A stretch of DNA of 64,000 bases from Cephalotus follicularis (GCA_001972305.1 BDDD01005711.1:1-64000), one strand, 5' to 3'. Counted from the stretch's first letter, positions 1 through 11,241 are shown. Numbers and translations: made by a program. Notes: generated by a model not told the origin, from the sequence alone.

Positions 1-289
1 TTTTCCAGTTGGTAAGAAGGTGTCGAGGCTTCCTTCCCGAGTCGACGTGCATGCCCATGCTTTCACGTGTGCCCTGGCTCACAAAGGAGTCGACGTCTTT
101 CCAAAAGACGTCGATGTCTTTCACCCAGAACGTTGCCATTTCAAGCTTGACATACACATTCCATTTCCAAGACCATAAATAGGGTTTGCAAGCATCTTTT
201 GAGTCCAAAATTCAACATTCTCATTAATTCAAGTTTAATGATTACATCATAAATGGAATATTACAACCAAGAAAATACCGGGCGTTACA
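1..289 (-). repeat. B-type Gypsy LTR fragment, 5' end at 289
   Basis: The right edge reads CCGGGCGTTACA, the reverse complement of the TGTAACGCCCGG start of the LTR at 11242, so this is the first ~290 bp of a B-type LTR in minus orientation. The rest lies outside the window. It abuts an A-type LTR at 290, which suggests insertion into that LTR. No coding capacity is seen. Confidence 0.7.
38..122. repeat. TCGA-core palindrome cluster
   Basis: GAGTCGACGT-type and AAAGACGTCGATGTCTTT-type self-complementary motifs, about 165-250 nt from the LTR 5' end at 289. Same position as the proximal cluster in other LTRs of the window, with arms of the GACATCGATGTC type. Confidence 0.7.
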
Positions 290-1318
290 AGTCCCTTGCT
301 ACTATGTGTTTCTGATATGTTATGGGTTTTGGTGCTCAGTTATGGAACCTATGTTTTGGGAAAAGTATGCTTTATATTTTCAAAGTATGGAACTTATGTT
401 TTGAAAGGTTTCGTGTATGTTTTGAAAGTTATGGATTTGGTTTTTATGAAAGTTCATATGTGACTTCAAAGAATGTTTAAACTGATATATTACTTAAGAT
501 TTCTGTTTGGAGTTAACTTTGAAATCTTACTGCTTTTAAATTATCTTTTATCGTTTACTGTTTTGTATTGTTCTGTAATATGTTGTTTCGTACTGTTCAG
601 AAACTGTTTTCTTTTGTTCCATAAATTGTTCTTTTCTGTTTCGTAAAGTGTTTCATTTCGTAAAATGTTTTGTATCTTATCGTGTTTGTTTCAGATACTG
701 TATTGAGCATGATATTGTTTTGTTTCGGATACTGTTTTGTTTTGGTAAACTGCTTTGTTTCGGATACAGTTTTGTTTCGTTCTGTTATGATTCGTAACTG
801 ATCTGTTATGATTCGTAACTGTTCTATTTTGTTTCGTAACTGTTCTGTTTTGATTCGTATCTGTTTTGACTCGCAATTATGTTGTTTCGTAATTGATTTA
901 TTTCATAAACTGCTCTTAAACTGTTTTATGATTCTATATCCGTACTGAGGTTTGCTCAGCCACGTTTTTGTTTCCATGCGGTAGGTTTTCAGGGACAGCA
1001 TGGGCAAGTGTGATGAGAGAGTTACCCTATGTCAGAGGATCATCTAGGAGTTTGATCTGGTTATGTTTTTAGCAGTGTTATGGTCGTGTATAGGCCAGTA
1101 ATCTGAACAGTATTGTGATTTTTGATTTATGACAAAGTTTTCAGATTATGTTTCAGATTCAGTTTATGTTTCATGATTATACATGTTTTCAGACTTTTAG
1201 AACCACCACGTATTGATGATGATCAAGATTAAGATCTTTGATATGTTTTAGTTCAGTTTTGTGTGACACACCGATCCCGAATCGGGAGTGATCCCAGTTC
1301 CGAATCGGGGGTGTTACA
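290..1318 (+). repeat. A-type Gypsy LTR, 3' portion, truncated
   Basis: Ends CGAATCGGGGGTGTTACA at 1318 and is the reverse complement of the last third of the solo LTR at 16225-19382. Its upstream part is cut off by the LTR fragment ending at 289. The sequence after 1318 reads directly into integrase codons of G1, so this LTR inserted in the integrase zinc-binding region. The TSD cannot be checked because the left end is missing. Confidence 0.75.
945..990 (+). other. Conserved LTR stem-loop (A-type)
   Basis: CTGAG-GTTTG-CTCAG stem-loop at 945-959, about 360-373 nt before the LTR 3' end, followed by a decayed second stem near 959-982. The same element occurs in the other A-type LTRs of the window. 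Confidence 0.6.
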
Positions 1319-2168
1319 TATGAGCTTCGCGAAGTAGTTCATTCTTCAGTCTTGGTTCATTCGGAAGACACACGCGTCCCCGATACCTCAGAATACCATC
1401 AGTATGCACTCGAAAATTGGATCCCGAGTCCAGGTTCTCTCGAATCTGCTGCAACTCCGGATCATGTGGTTGTGCTTCGCTGATGTGGTCCAGTAACACA
1501 GGCTGTACTCGCATGTCAGCTAAAAAGATCCTCGGTGACTGATTAAATGGAGACGATTCTTGGAAGTCTTCTAACATCTTCCATTGCGACACCATCGCAC
1601 TGGCAAACATAGCCTTGCGGCTCAAGGCATCAGTGACCACATTCGCTTTCCCCGGGTGATACTGGACACTACAATCATAATCATTAAAGAATTCTACCCA
1701 CCTGTGCTGTCTCATGTTCAGTGTATCTTGACAAAACAGATACCTCAATCTTTTACGATTGGTAAAGATCTCAAACTGCGCCCCATAAAGATAGTGTCTC
1801 CACTTCTGAAGGGCGAATACAATAGCTGCAAGCTCAAGGTCATGAGTCGGGTAGTTTTCTTCATACGGTTTTAGCTTCCTCGAGGCATATGCAATCACTC
1901 TGCCTCACTGCATCAATACACAGCCCAAACCCTTACCTGATGCATCATTATACACTGCAAAGCCTTCATTACCATCAGGTAATGCCAAGACAGGAGCGGA
2001 AACTAACCGGTCCTCCAGTTCACAAAAACTGGCCTCGCAGTCTTCGTTCCAGACAAAAGGAGTCCTCTTCTGGGTCAGTCTGCTAAAGGGTTCGGCTATC
2101 CTTGAAAAATTCTGAATAAACCTCATGTAATATCCTGCCAATCCAAGGAAACTACGCACCTCCGTCAC
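1319..2168 (-). pseudogene. G1 RT tail-RNase H-integrase start, copy 1
   Basis: Two open stretches (2168-1905 and 1898-1314) separated by an in-frame stop. The first encodes the RT thumb/connection ending [18 protein letters not shown], which carries the first RNase H aspartate. The second runs from [21 protein letters not shown] through the RNase H glutamate (ELAAIVF) and the VTDALSRK box, to the start of the integrase N-terminus (LLREAH), where the A-type LTR interrupts it. The usual TDHKSLK motif reads TNRKRLR, so a catalytic aspartate is lost. This copy arose by tandem duplication and shares that lesion with copy 2, so the lesion is the older event. No function is expected. Confidence 0.85.
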
Positions 2169-2305
2169 ATTCTTTGGTTTCGGTCAGTCTCGTACCACTT
2201 CAGTCATCGACGGATCCACCGCCGAGCCTTCTCCAGATACTATGTGACCAAGAAAGATCACATGGTCAAGCCAAAATTCACACGTTCCGAATCGGGGGTG
2301 TTACA

Positions 2306-3155
2306 TATGAGCTTCGTGAAGTAGTTCATTCTTCAGTCTTGGTTCATTCGGAAGACACACGCGTCCCCGATACCTCAGAATACCATCAGTATGCACTCGA
2401 AAATTGGATCCCGAGTCCAGGTTCTCTCGAATCTGCTGCAACTCCGGATCATGTGGTTGTGCTTCGCTGATGTGGTCCAGTAACACAGGCTGTACTCGCA
2501 TGTCAGCTAAAAAGATCCTCGGTGACTGATTAAATGGAGACGATTCTTGGAAGTCTTCTAACATCTTCCATTGCGACACCATCGCACTGGCAAACATAGC
2601 CTTGCGGCTCAAGGCATCAGTGACCACATTCGCTTTCCCCGGGTGATACTGGACACTACAATCATAATCATTAAAGAATTCTACCCACCTGTGCTGTCTC
2701 ATGTTCAGTGTATCTTGACAAAACAGATACCTCAATCTTTTACGATTGGTAAAGATCTCAAACTGCGCCCCATAAAGATAGTGTCTCCACTTCTGAAGGG
2801 CGAATACAATAGCTGCAAGCTCAAGGTCATGAGTCGGGTAGTTTTCTTCATACGGTTTTAGCTTCCTCGAGGCATATGCAATCACTCTGCCTCACTGCAT
2901 CAATACACAGCCCAAACCCTTACCTGATGCATCATTATACACTGCAAAGCCTTCATTACCATCAGGTAATGCCAAGACAGGAGCGGAAACTAACCGGTCC
3001 TCCAGTTCACAAAAACTGGCCTCGCAGTCTTCGTTCCAGACAAAAGGAGTCCTCTTCTGGGTCAGTCTGGTCAAGGGTTCGGCTATCCTTGAAAAATTCT
3101 GAATAAACCTCATGTAATATCCTGCCAATCCAAGGAAACTACGCACCTCCGTCAC
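2306..3155 (-). pseudogene. G1 RT tail-RNase H-integrase start, copy 2
   Basis: Second unit of the 987-bp duplication, with the same order: RT connection (3155-2892), stop, RNase H and integrase start (2885-2301). It carries the same TNRKRLR substitution at the third RNase H catalytic position. It differs from copy 1 by a few bases, giving AEPLTRL instead of AEPFSRL and LLHEAH instead of LLREAH. The left end runs into the 22-bp copy of the LTR terminus at 2284-2305. This copy joins the upstream RT relic and so is in the original position. Confidence 0.85.
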
Positions 3156-3560
3156 ATTCTTTGGTTTCGGTCAGTCTCGTACCACTTCAGTCATCGACGG
3201 ATCCACCGCCGAGCCTTCTCCAGATACTATGTGACCGAGAAAGATCACATGGTCAAGCCAAAATTCACACTTGCCGAATTTGGCATACAGCTGTTGTTCT
3301 CGAAGAATCTGCAAAACCAACCTCAGATGGTAACATGCTCCTCCTCACTCACTGAGTATACAAGTACGTCGTTAATAACACAACGACAAACTGATCCAGG
3401 TACGGTCGAAGCACATCGTTCATTAATGACATGAACACAGCCGGTGCATTGGTGATACCAAAAGCATCACAAGAAACTCCTAGTAACCGTACCTTGTCCG
3501 GAACGCAGTCTTCTCAATATTTCCTTCCCTCACCCTCAACTGTTGTTATTCGATTCCAAA
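3156..3560 (-). pseudogene. G1 reverse transcriptase palm remnants
   Basis: The reverse complement gives Gypsy RT pieces in shifting frames: a degraded FSKLDL block near 3540, [15 protein letters not shown] codons near 3520, the NAPA/VFM region near 3440, DDVLVYS near 3375 and [10 protein letters not shown] near 3290. Several frameshifts and stops separate them. By similarity to G3 (14470-14760) this is Tekay-like RT. The region upstream (fingers and protease) is deleted. Confidence 0.7.
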
Positions 3561-3788
3561 TCGAGCTTGGAAAACACCCTTGAATCATTATCGTGAATCA
3601 CTATCCAAGCGATACAATTCGTATTCTTTGGTTATGTTTTCTGGGTTCTAGAAGTTTACTAGCATGTATGTGGTCTCGTACTAGCCTATACATGTGCATA
3701 ACCGTTCGTCAATATAGTACTAAGAACCCCCATCATGTTACTCGTTAGCTAGTCCCGAAGGTCCAACTTAGAATTTACTTAATCACAG

Positions 3789-4433
3789 TTATAATAAGGT
3801 CAACCATTTAACAACATTATGGTCAAGTATGATGCAAGCAAGAGTGAAAATCGTACCTCCCACGAAGCTCTTGCCCTTGCCTCCCCGCAGTGAAGGTCCA
3901 GTTGTGGCATCGTTATTGCTTATAGGCCCCGTAGGCGCCGTAGAAGGATTCTTCAGACAGTCCTTCACTGAATGACCAGGTGCCCCGCACCTGAAACACA
4001 GTCCATTCATCCTCCTGAAATCCTTCTGCAAGTGGCCCTTATGACCACAATAGAAGCAAGCCCTAGGCCTTATATCACCTTCTTGACTCAAAGTTCCCTT
4101 AGCAGCCGTTAGCTGAGAACTGTTCTTCGATGACTTGGTCGAAGAGTCACCATCATGCCATTCCGACGGAGCTGGTCTAGTCCACTTAGCTTGCTGGGTC
4201 TCAAAACACAGCTGCCGCATTTCCTCCAGGCGAGCCGTATTAGCAGTTATGTGTTGTTGGAAACGGTCATTTATACGATCCGTGTACCACCGCCGCATGT
4301 CCTCTGGGTTGGCCGCATCCACAGCCATTTGCTGTTGAAAGTAGTCAGCCATTCGATCCAGTGGATCTCTCCCATCATTTCTTCCCTGAGGAGTACTTCC
4401 CTCAACAGCCTTAGCTCTTCCTATTTTGTCCAT
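3789..4433 (-). pseudogene. G1 gag, internally deleted
   Basis: ORF of 214 codons starting 100 bp downstream of the PBS. The N-terminus is an acidic/Gln-rich leader (DPLDRMADYFQQQMA) similar to that of G3. The C-terminus has two CCHC-type zinc knuckles near residues 125-160: CFYCGHKGHLQKDF, with the last Cys replaced by Phe, and CFRCGAPGHSVKDC, which is intact. The central capsid-like retrotransposon gag domain is absent: residues near 85 jump straight to the linker before the knuckles. The ORF then reads into non-homologous sequence instead of protease. The deletion removes the assembly domain, so the product is unlikely to form particles. Confidence 0.75.
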
Positions 4434-4532
4434 ATTGTTTCCTATAAGAAGAGTGACAATTAGTCACGACGTTAGGAAAATAATTTCATTAATTGCCAAG
4501 GAAAGTATCCTAGCTAAGCATATATGGAATAT

Positions 4533-4544
4533 GCTCTGATACCA
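4533..4544 (-). other. G1 primer-binding site (tRNA-iMet)
   Basis: GCTCTGATACCA on the plus strand is the reverse complement of TGGTATCAGAGC, the usual plant PBS for initiator tRNA-Met, 4 nt from the LTR edge at 4549. Confidence 0.9.
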
Positions 4545-4945
4545 CTGTTGTCACACCCCGTTCATAGAGAAACATAACATTAAAGCGGTAAAGGCAATTA
4601 ACACGTAAATACAGCTCATGTAAAAACCATAAAATTTAAAACTTTTAAACAAACTGTCAGTTGCGGAAGCATTAACAATCCATAAGCTGTAAAATCCGTA
4701 GCGTGCATCCCATACTACACGCTACCCAGAATAATCCGACATTGTTAATCGCCCATAAACGGAGCGTGAATTACAGTACAAGATTAAAATCCATCAGTAA
4801 ACAAAACCATAACAATGGTACATCAGTCCTTTATCCAAAACCAGGTTTATTACAATACAGGAGAAACAAAATCAAGAACATAACAACTTGATCCTCGTCC
4901 ATGTCAGTCCAACCGGTCCACTGCATCAATCTGTAAAGTAGGGGG

Positions 4946-4970
4946 TTAGCCTTTGTCCTCACTCGGCTAA
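4946..4970 (-). other. Conserved LTR stem-loop (B-type)
   Basis: In LTR sense: TTAGCC, 13-nt loop, GGCTAA, followed by CCCCCTACTTTACAG and ATTGATG. It lies 397-421 nt before the LTR 3' end. GGCTAAC plus a pyrimidine stretch and CAG also resembles a plant branch point and splice acceptor. Confidence 0.6.
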
Positions 4971-5869
4971 GTCATAAAAGTAGCTCGGGATCAACATTAA
5001 ATGCATGTCATATAATGTATGCATAAATGATGCAGTATAGGAAAACCAGTTTATATATATATGAGAAATATATATATTTTAACAGTACAGTAAAATAACA
5101 GTGAGTACATATATAAGAAAATATATGTAAGCAAGATCATTACAGTAGTAACCCGACCAAGGCTACATCATCAAACACAGTAATGTCCGAGAAGGACAAA
5201 TAAGCAGTACAGTATGTCCACATAGGACCACAACAACAATCAGTATGTCCACATAGGACCACAACAGTCGGTATGTAGCAACGCCAACTCCTGGCACCAC
5301 GCTACACTCCCACTCCGGCCCCTACATCAGGCGACCGAGCGAGGCAACAGTACAGTGAGTCACCTAGCCATGCTCCTGGCCCCTAGGTACAACCCTACCA
5401 CTAGTCGGCGCCGGGAGCCTCCGCCAAGCAACTAGTAGCTCAAACACAAACACATAGCACTTCACAGAGCAAACAGTGAATTCAAACAGTCACAGTACAG
5501 TAAACAGGACAGTAGTGATCATTTAGATCCTCAATAGACAGTTATTTTCCAAAATGTTTCCAAAAATGACAACATTTAAAAATAGGCATTTTCAGTAGAA
5601 AATATTCTTTGAAACGGTTCAGTAAGTGGGAAATTACTCCCTCAGTATGTTCGAAAATATAATAACATTCATTTCATATTTCCGTACTCAACATAACAGT
5701 TTTATATGCATTTCTGAAGTAATAACTTAGAAATCATCAACCAATTTCAAACAGTCAAGAACAGGCAGTAAAACAGTACATATGCGATGCATACAAATGC
5801 TCTAATGCATTCTTAGCGAAATCGGGATCGTCGGGTATCAAAACGGTAAAATCATCCAAACATGACCTT

Positions 5870-6060
5870 AAAGCGTCGGCGTTTATTCCTCAGGCGTCGA
5901 CGCTTATGTGTCTTAAGCGTCGTCGTTTAGTCCCTTAGCGTCAGCGCTTTCAGTGTCTGGGCGTCGATATCTACTCCCTCAGACGTCGACGTTTAACGCA
6001 CATAAAACGCAGTTCACAGATCCAAGTGTTGACGGTCATTACTTAGGCATCGACGGTTTA
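5870..6060. repeat. TCGA-core palindrome cluster, distal
   Basis: About eight copies or half-decayed copies of AAGCGTCGACGCTT (for example GGCGTCGACGCTT, AGACGTCGACGTTT, GCATCGACGGTTT), 1.07-1.26 kb from the LTR 5' end at 7126. Confidence 0.8.
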
Positions 6061-6849
6061 AAGCAGGGGTCGTCTTCTACCTCTCCACAAGGCGAACAGT
6101 GACATTTCCAACACAGATACATGCAATTCTAACATGTATAAAGCCCAGAAAAATGACATGAAATAACATATTACACATCCAGTACAAGGTAGCATCATTT
6201 CAGTGACCAAAATCGGATCATTAGACCATGAATTTCATGCAAGAACATCACTGAACAAACATTAAGCATTGAACATGAAACTACAATCATGGTTTCCCTT
6301 ACCTCTGGCCTCAAGTTAGAAGCCGAAAGTCCACCTCTTTTAGTATTCCACGAAGTCACTTGAGTCCCCAGGTACGGCTTGGAAGCTCCATGGTTTGTCC
6401 TAGCAGTTGGTGTGCAGGCTCCAAGCTTCCTTGCTCAACAATGGTGGTTGTCTCCTCTCCCAAGTCCTCTTGTTCTCTTTTACCACTCACAGAGTCTCTA
6501 TCAAGTCTCTGGTTCTTTGTGACAGAAGGGAGGGTGAGAGGAGTAGGTATTTTATGCCAAACGTTTTTGTTTCTTCTGTCAAAAACCACCAGATTAACTA
6601 CTCCCCTCAATTCAGACCAGGTGCAACAGGTGTCATTGTATTCCACCTCACAGGCCATGCACTGAAGGATTCTTTCTCATCCCCATGCCCTGTTGTTGCA
6701 GGTATGTCTGGCAACAAAATGCATGCAGGTCACGTCCTTATACGTCTGCCAAGACACTTGATAAAAGGCCAGAAAAATACCTCCCTGCGACACATTTATC
6801 TGCTGTCACGAATGTGCAGAACACGCCGCAAAGCGTTGACAGTTACATG

Positions 6850-6934
6850 CAAGCGTCGGCGCTTATGTGTTGTATTTAAACGCGCATTTTAACGGTTTAA
6901 GCGTCGACGCTCCAAGTTTAGGCGTCAGCGCTTT
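6850..6934. repeat. TCGA-core palindrome cluster, proximal
   Basis: AAGCGTCGGCGCTT, TAAGCGTCGACGCT and AGGCGTCAGCGCTTT, 190-275 nt from the LTR 5' end at 7126. Confidence 0.8.
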
Positions 6935-7126
6935 AACCCTAAAAATGTGACGTTTTTACCAAAACACACATTTAACACTCCTCTAACAATTTGATTCCAA
7001 TTCCTCCATCATTAGAGTTTAGGAAAACATCACCAAATTCGGAAAACTCATCCTTTATTAATTCCACAATTCAAAAGTACAAATACATTGTGAAATTACA
7101 ATACAATGAAAATCTCGGGCATTACA

Positions 7127-7283
7127 GTACCATCTATGAAAAGATATCGAAACATAAAATATCAAAAGCAAACAGAAACCAAAACATAAGACATATAGAA
7201 GTAGCCTAACCCAGAGTCTACCCAATCTCATAGGTCAAACCTAGTTAGGTTTTCTAAGGAAACAAAACCTATTCTCTGATACC
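7127..7283 (-). mobile_element. Gypsy G2 leader and PBS
   Basis: Matches the leader of G6 (60340-60438): both contain AACCCAGAGTCTA, CTAGTTAGGT and AAAACCTATTCTC motifs in the same order. A PBS-like TCTCTGATACC lies at 7273-7283. G1 is inserted just left of this, so the coding part of G2 is not in the window. Confidence 0.65.
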
Positions 7284-7591
7284 CCTGAACGGAGGTAGCC
7301 ATTATAGGTCATAACTTAACAGAACTTAACATAACATATCTTAACTGAACATATGCATAACTTTATTAGCAAAATAAGTGGCGGTCATAACAAAACAACT
7401 TCTGCTTTCATAACAGAAACCTTAGCATATTCTAAAAATTTCAACATGTTCCAAGGGTCAATTAATAACATAAACCAAAAGTAACATATATTTCAAGACC
7501 AATCCTAATAGAAAGCATAGTAGGATCATACTCCTAGAGGATCCTTGACATATGGTGGACATATCTCAATCACACTTTCCCCCGGTGCTCT

Positions 7592-7638
7592 TGATAACCT
7601 GTCGCATGGAAACAAAAACGAGACTGAGCAAACCTGAG
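7592..7638 (-). other. Conserved LTR stem-loop, decayed copy
   Basis: CCTGTCGCATGGAAACAAAAACGAGACTGAG region with CTGAG-CAAAC-CTGAG. One mutation breaks the CTGAG/CTCAG pairing kept in other A-type LTRs. It lies about 340 nt from the LTR 3' end. Confidence 0.5.
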
Positions 7639-8699
7639 TACGAATAAAGAATGTAAAACAATATACGATAATTTAAAAGCAGTAAGATTTCAAAAGTTAT
7701 TTTGAAACAGAAATCTTAAGCAGTAAATCAATTTTAACATTCTTTGAAGTCAAATCAATAACTTCCGAAACATACACATAAATTTCATACTGAGTCACAC
7801 AACATATCATGTATTCAAAACATGTAGATGGAAAGGGAGGCACTAATTCCACATGCCCTATAGAATTGAAGTGTACGGTACTACACAAGTCCATTTATCA
7901 TATCATATCATATCACACATTGCATATCTCCACACGTATACCATATACTAGAATCGATTCATACGCCTCTATCATACATAACGGATCCATAAATCCACCT
8001 CATGGGATTTATTCATAACATAGAGAGATGCCGTAGACTAATCACACTGCTACGGAAGTGTCATGTCCCCTTGCCATGCCTACGACATGCCTATGGTACG
8101 CCCCATAGGTCGGTACAAATACTAAGTATTTTATCATTTCAAAAACATTGATTTATCATAATCAATTTAAAATCCATGCAAAGATGCCTTTTCGAAACAT
8201 ATTCAAAAATCGTTAACAAACAATATCATAACATACACTTCATAATCGGAATATCAACTCATTTATTTCCACTATAAAGAAATGATCATAACATAGTTCA
8301 TAACATATCATAGCATAAGTATAAAGTCAGGAACATTCAATTCGCAAAATGTCAAAACTGACACTATTTTCAAAATCATATCAAAATCATAAAACATAAC
8401 CGGGTTCATAAAACCGAAGGAACATATTATAAAAACAAAGCTGAATTATCGAAAAGAGTGCCAAAGAGCAGAATATCTGTACCTTGTGCGCTCACAGAAA
8501 AAATAACTTACAAAGAGATTGACAAATTCTAACTGCCCTTCATAGCACAAAAATCTAAAAGGCACAAAATCATTCTTATAAGGGTCTGAAAATCATTTTG
8601 GGCGTAAAATAGAATTATTACAGTGTTTAGGACAAATCCTAATAAATCAGAAAAACAAACAGACAAGGAAAATTGAAAACAGTAATTTTCTGGACAAAC

Positions 8700-8906
8700 C
8701 AACCGACTGTACAGTAATCCAGTCGACTGTTGGAAGCTTGGCAGTCGACTATCCAACAGGGCCAATCGACAACACAAACTGGACTGCAGCCAGTCGATTG
8801 TGATAGAGGTCCAGTTCACTGTGCAAGGCAAAGCAGTCGACTGATTCATATGGCAGCCAACTACTCAACATATGACAGCCGATGTCCATAAGAATAGCCG
8901 ACTGTT
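8700..8906. repeat. TCGA-core palindrome cluster, CAGTCGACTG type
   Basis: At least eight copies or variants of CAGTCGACTG (CCAGTCGACTGTTGG, GCAGTCGACTAT, CCAGTCGATTGT, GCAGTCGACTGATT, TAGCCGACTGTT), 1.15-1.36 kb from the LTR 5' end at 10056. No proximal cluster is seen in this LTR. Confidence 0.8.
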
Positions 8907-10056
8907 CTGGACGACAGAACAATAGAAAATTACCAATTTCATGTAGAAGCTTTCCAAAACATGGATACCACAACACCATAGGCCTATAAACATTTACATA
9001 AGACATTATATGGTCATTTAACAGTAGAAAAACACATAATTAAGATGAACATATGACCAGTGGCTAACTCAAAGGAAAAAGAGAGTCACATACATACATA
9101 TTATAATCCAATTTTTCGGTCAAAAGCCACTGTCAGTTTTTAATACCAGATTAAAACTTATTTATAATGCCTAAAACATGTTGACAACTTCATAAACCAT
9201 GACCAAATACAATGACAGGAACCAAAACCATCATAACAACCTATATGAACCATGGATTCGGATAACAATAAGACCAAAAACAATTACCAAGTCATAACTA
9301 CAGAGGAGACAAACCTGAATGATGCCAAAAAAGTTGTAGAAACACGAAAATCAGAGGTAATCAATGGTTGTTCAAAAGGAAACGAGAGGAAGGAACACAC
9401 GGATTCAAAAACTGCCAATGCCATACATATCAAAATAAAACAACCTTAAACTGAATTAAGAATAACAAACTTGACTTTATGAAGAAATCGTACGAAGAAC
9501 CAAAATAGATTCCTAGCTTGCAAAATTCGACAGTGACTTGTAAGAGAGGAGAGGATGGCATAACACAAAGGCAAAATCACTCTTAAAACAGAAAAAGAGA
9601 TGGAATTTCGAGAGAGATGAGGAAAACAAGAAACATAATCTGATTTGATAAGGAAAGAGGGAGAATTTTTAGGAGATGGATACAGAAAGGAGAAGGAAAC
9701 CATGTGAAGAGATAGAGAATGAGAGAGTTACGGGAGAGGGAGAGAAAAAGAGAGGAGAAATAGAAATAAAAGAAATTTTAAAATAAAAGGAACCGAAATA
9801 GAATTTTAAATGAAATAAAATTGTTTTAATAAGTTTTAAAATATTTATATTTATCAAAAAAGACATAAACATAAGCCCATCCAACAAAAAAAAAAGTTAC
9901 ATACCCACATATCCAAAATTCATGCTGGTATGAGTCAGCGCGAAACACATAGGGCCAAAACTGGCAAATGGATTTCATAACAAAACGAATTAAAAAGCCC
10001 ACAAACAAACAGAATAAAAGTCTGTAAATATTCATACGAACAAATAGGGTATTACA

Positions 10057-10152
10057 AGCACGCTATATGAGATATGACGTCAAAACAATAAAATCTTAAG
10101 GATGTTAAGATAAGGGTTGTAATGTCACATGATTTTGTAGTTCCTCCATATA
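10057..10152 (+). pseudogene. Copia C1 pol fragment (integrase-RT hinge)
   Basis: A 96-bp piece left between G2 and the solo LTR. Its last codons (V-V-P-P) read across the ATATA duplication into 20366 onward (Y-N-T-R-V-V-Q-P), the low-complexity hinge before Copia RT. It is the upstream continuation of C1 pol. Confidence 0.5.
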
Positions 10153-10314
10153 TGTAACGCCCAGAATTTCCATTCGATGCTTATTGTACTTCTCAATTGT
10201 AATCTTATGATGAATTAATGAAAATGACAGATTTTTCCAACTTGTGATGTTGAATTGTGAGTGAAGGATGTTAAAGAAATAATGTGATGAAATAATATAC
10301 TGAAACTGGCCTAG

Positions 10315-10470
10315 AGCATCGACGCCATGAAGCAAAGCGTCGCCACCAAGGAAGCAAAACCTGCTCTTAAGATAATGGCCTTAAGCGTCGACGCCAAGCG
10401 ATAGCGTCGATGCTCAGAAGTGAACAAAGTTAAGTGTCAACGCCAATGGTATAAGCGTCAACACTTAAAG
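10315..10470. repeat. TCGA-core palindrome cluster, proximal
   Basis: GCATCGACGCC, AAGCGTCGCCACC, TTAAGCGTCGACGCC, TAGCGTCGATGCT and AAGCGTCAACACTT, 162-317 nt from the LTR start at 10153. Confidence 0.75.
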
Positions 10471-11145
10471 ACGACAATAGACAGGTTTGAAACACTGACA
10501 AAAAAACGTGCAAGGGGGTAGGTGAAGGCCACTATTCAGGTGACTAAACATGACAGTGGAAACATGTTAGACATGCTACCATGTCTCCAGGCCTAAAATG
10601 CCAGAAGGGAAGAAAGGGGAGGACACATGTGTGTCATGCACAAGTGAGAAGTGAGAGGGAGACCTGACACCATGCATGTGTGGGAGGTGAGGGAAAGAGA
10701 GAGAGAAAGCACCATAAAAATGTGCCTCTCTTCTCCTCCTTCACTCAGCACCTGAAAATAAGGAAATAGAGAGGGAAAATAGATAGTGAATAGAGAGAAA
10801 CACAGAGAAAGGAATGGGAAAATAGAGGAGAGAAAGGGGGAGATCATTTCTCCATTGTTGGACCAAGCTTGGAAGCTTGGAGTCAGATTGGATTGGAGCT
10901 ACTAGACCAGACCTGGGAGCTCAAAAGCTACTGGTCGGCGAGCTTAAAGAGGTGGACTTCGATTCCTAATTTGGAATCAAAGATAGGGATTTTATAACTG
11001 TAATTGATGTTATGGTTACTGTGGATAGTTAACCTGCCATGCATGTTGTGTTATGGAATGAATATGGATAGAATTGTATGCATGATTTGAGTTGGTTCTA
11101 CTGGTTTAAGGTTGAGTTGAAGAAGATGATGTTTTGGTCTTCTTT

Positions 11146-11230
11146 AACCGTCGACGCTTAAAGGAAAAGCGTCGATGCTTTTAACTATTATACGTTATAA
11201 CGTTGACGCTTAGAGAAAACGTCGACGCCT
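11146..11230. repeat. TCGA-core palindrome cluster, distal part 1
   Basis: ACCGTCGACGCTTAAA, AAAAGCGTCGATGCTTTT, AACGTTGACGCTT and AACGTCGACGCCTT, about 1.0 kb from the LTR start. G3 is inserted directly after it, and the cluster resumes at 15895. Confidence 0.8.
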
Positions 11231-11241
11231 TGGTTCGTTGT

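Larger units (their letters stand above)
1297..3270. repeat. Tandem duplication, two units of 987 bp
   Basis: Unit 1 is 1297-2283 and unit 2 is 2284-3270. I found only four differences by eye (for example 1329/2316 and 2082/3069). Each unit contains the last 22 bp of the A-type LTR plus the RNase H/RT part of G1. At the internal junction, CACAC is followed by GTTCCGAATC in place of TTGCCGAATT. The shared CCGAAT suggests a microhomology-mediated duplication that happened after the LTR insertion. Confidence 0.92.
1319..4548 (-). mobile_element. Gypsy element G1, internal region (degenerate)
   Basis: Minus-strand internal region lying left of its PBS (4533-4544) and 5' LTR (4549-7126). In element order it holds a gag relic, RT fragments, RNase H and the start of integrase, which is interrupted by the A-type LTR ending at 1318. 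The gag core, protease, N-terminal RT and most of integrase are missing. The stretch 3561-3788 between RT and gag has no recognisable coding sequence and probably spans a deletion junction. Confidence 0.85.
4549..7126 (-). repeat. G1 5' LTR (B-type, 2578 bp)
   Basis: Runs from TGTCACACCCCG (LTR 3' end on the minus strand) to CGGGCATTACA at 7126 (LTR 5' end). It is flanked inward by the PBS and outward by GTACC (7127-7131), a candidate half of a TSD whose partner is lost. It carries both palindrome clusters and the B-type stem-loop. Small ORFs inside it have no recognisable domain and are not called. Confidence 0.85.
7284..10056 (-). repeat. G2 5' LTR (A-type, ~2.77 kb)
   Basis: Begins at the PBS with GAACGGAGGTAGCC, which aligns with GAAGGTGGGAGCCC of the G6 LTR, so the terminal TGTAACACCC is deleted. 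It ends GGGTATTACA at 10056, followed by AGCAC. The 9690-9790 segment is GA-rich. ORFs within it lack known domains. Confidence 0.75.

Noticed and set aside
1584..1874. Plus-strand ORF of 96 codons repeated at 2571-2861
   Set aside because: Antisense shadow of the G1 RNase H coding region, doubled by the 987-bp duplication.
4533..4544. tRNA gene suggested by tRNA-Met complementarity
   Set aside because: Only the 12-nt primer-binding site matches and no cloverleaf is present. The same holds at 12335, 30574, 39429, 46897 and 60427.
6356..6892. ORFs of 100-161 codons on both strands in the G1 LTR
   Set aside because: Low-complexity shadow ORFs within an LTR. No recognisable domain, and they run through the palindrome cluster.
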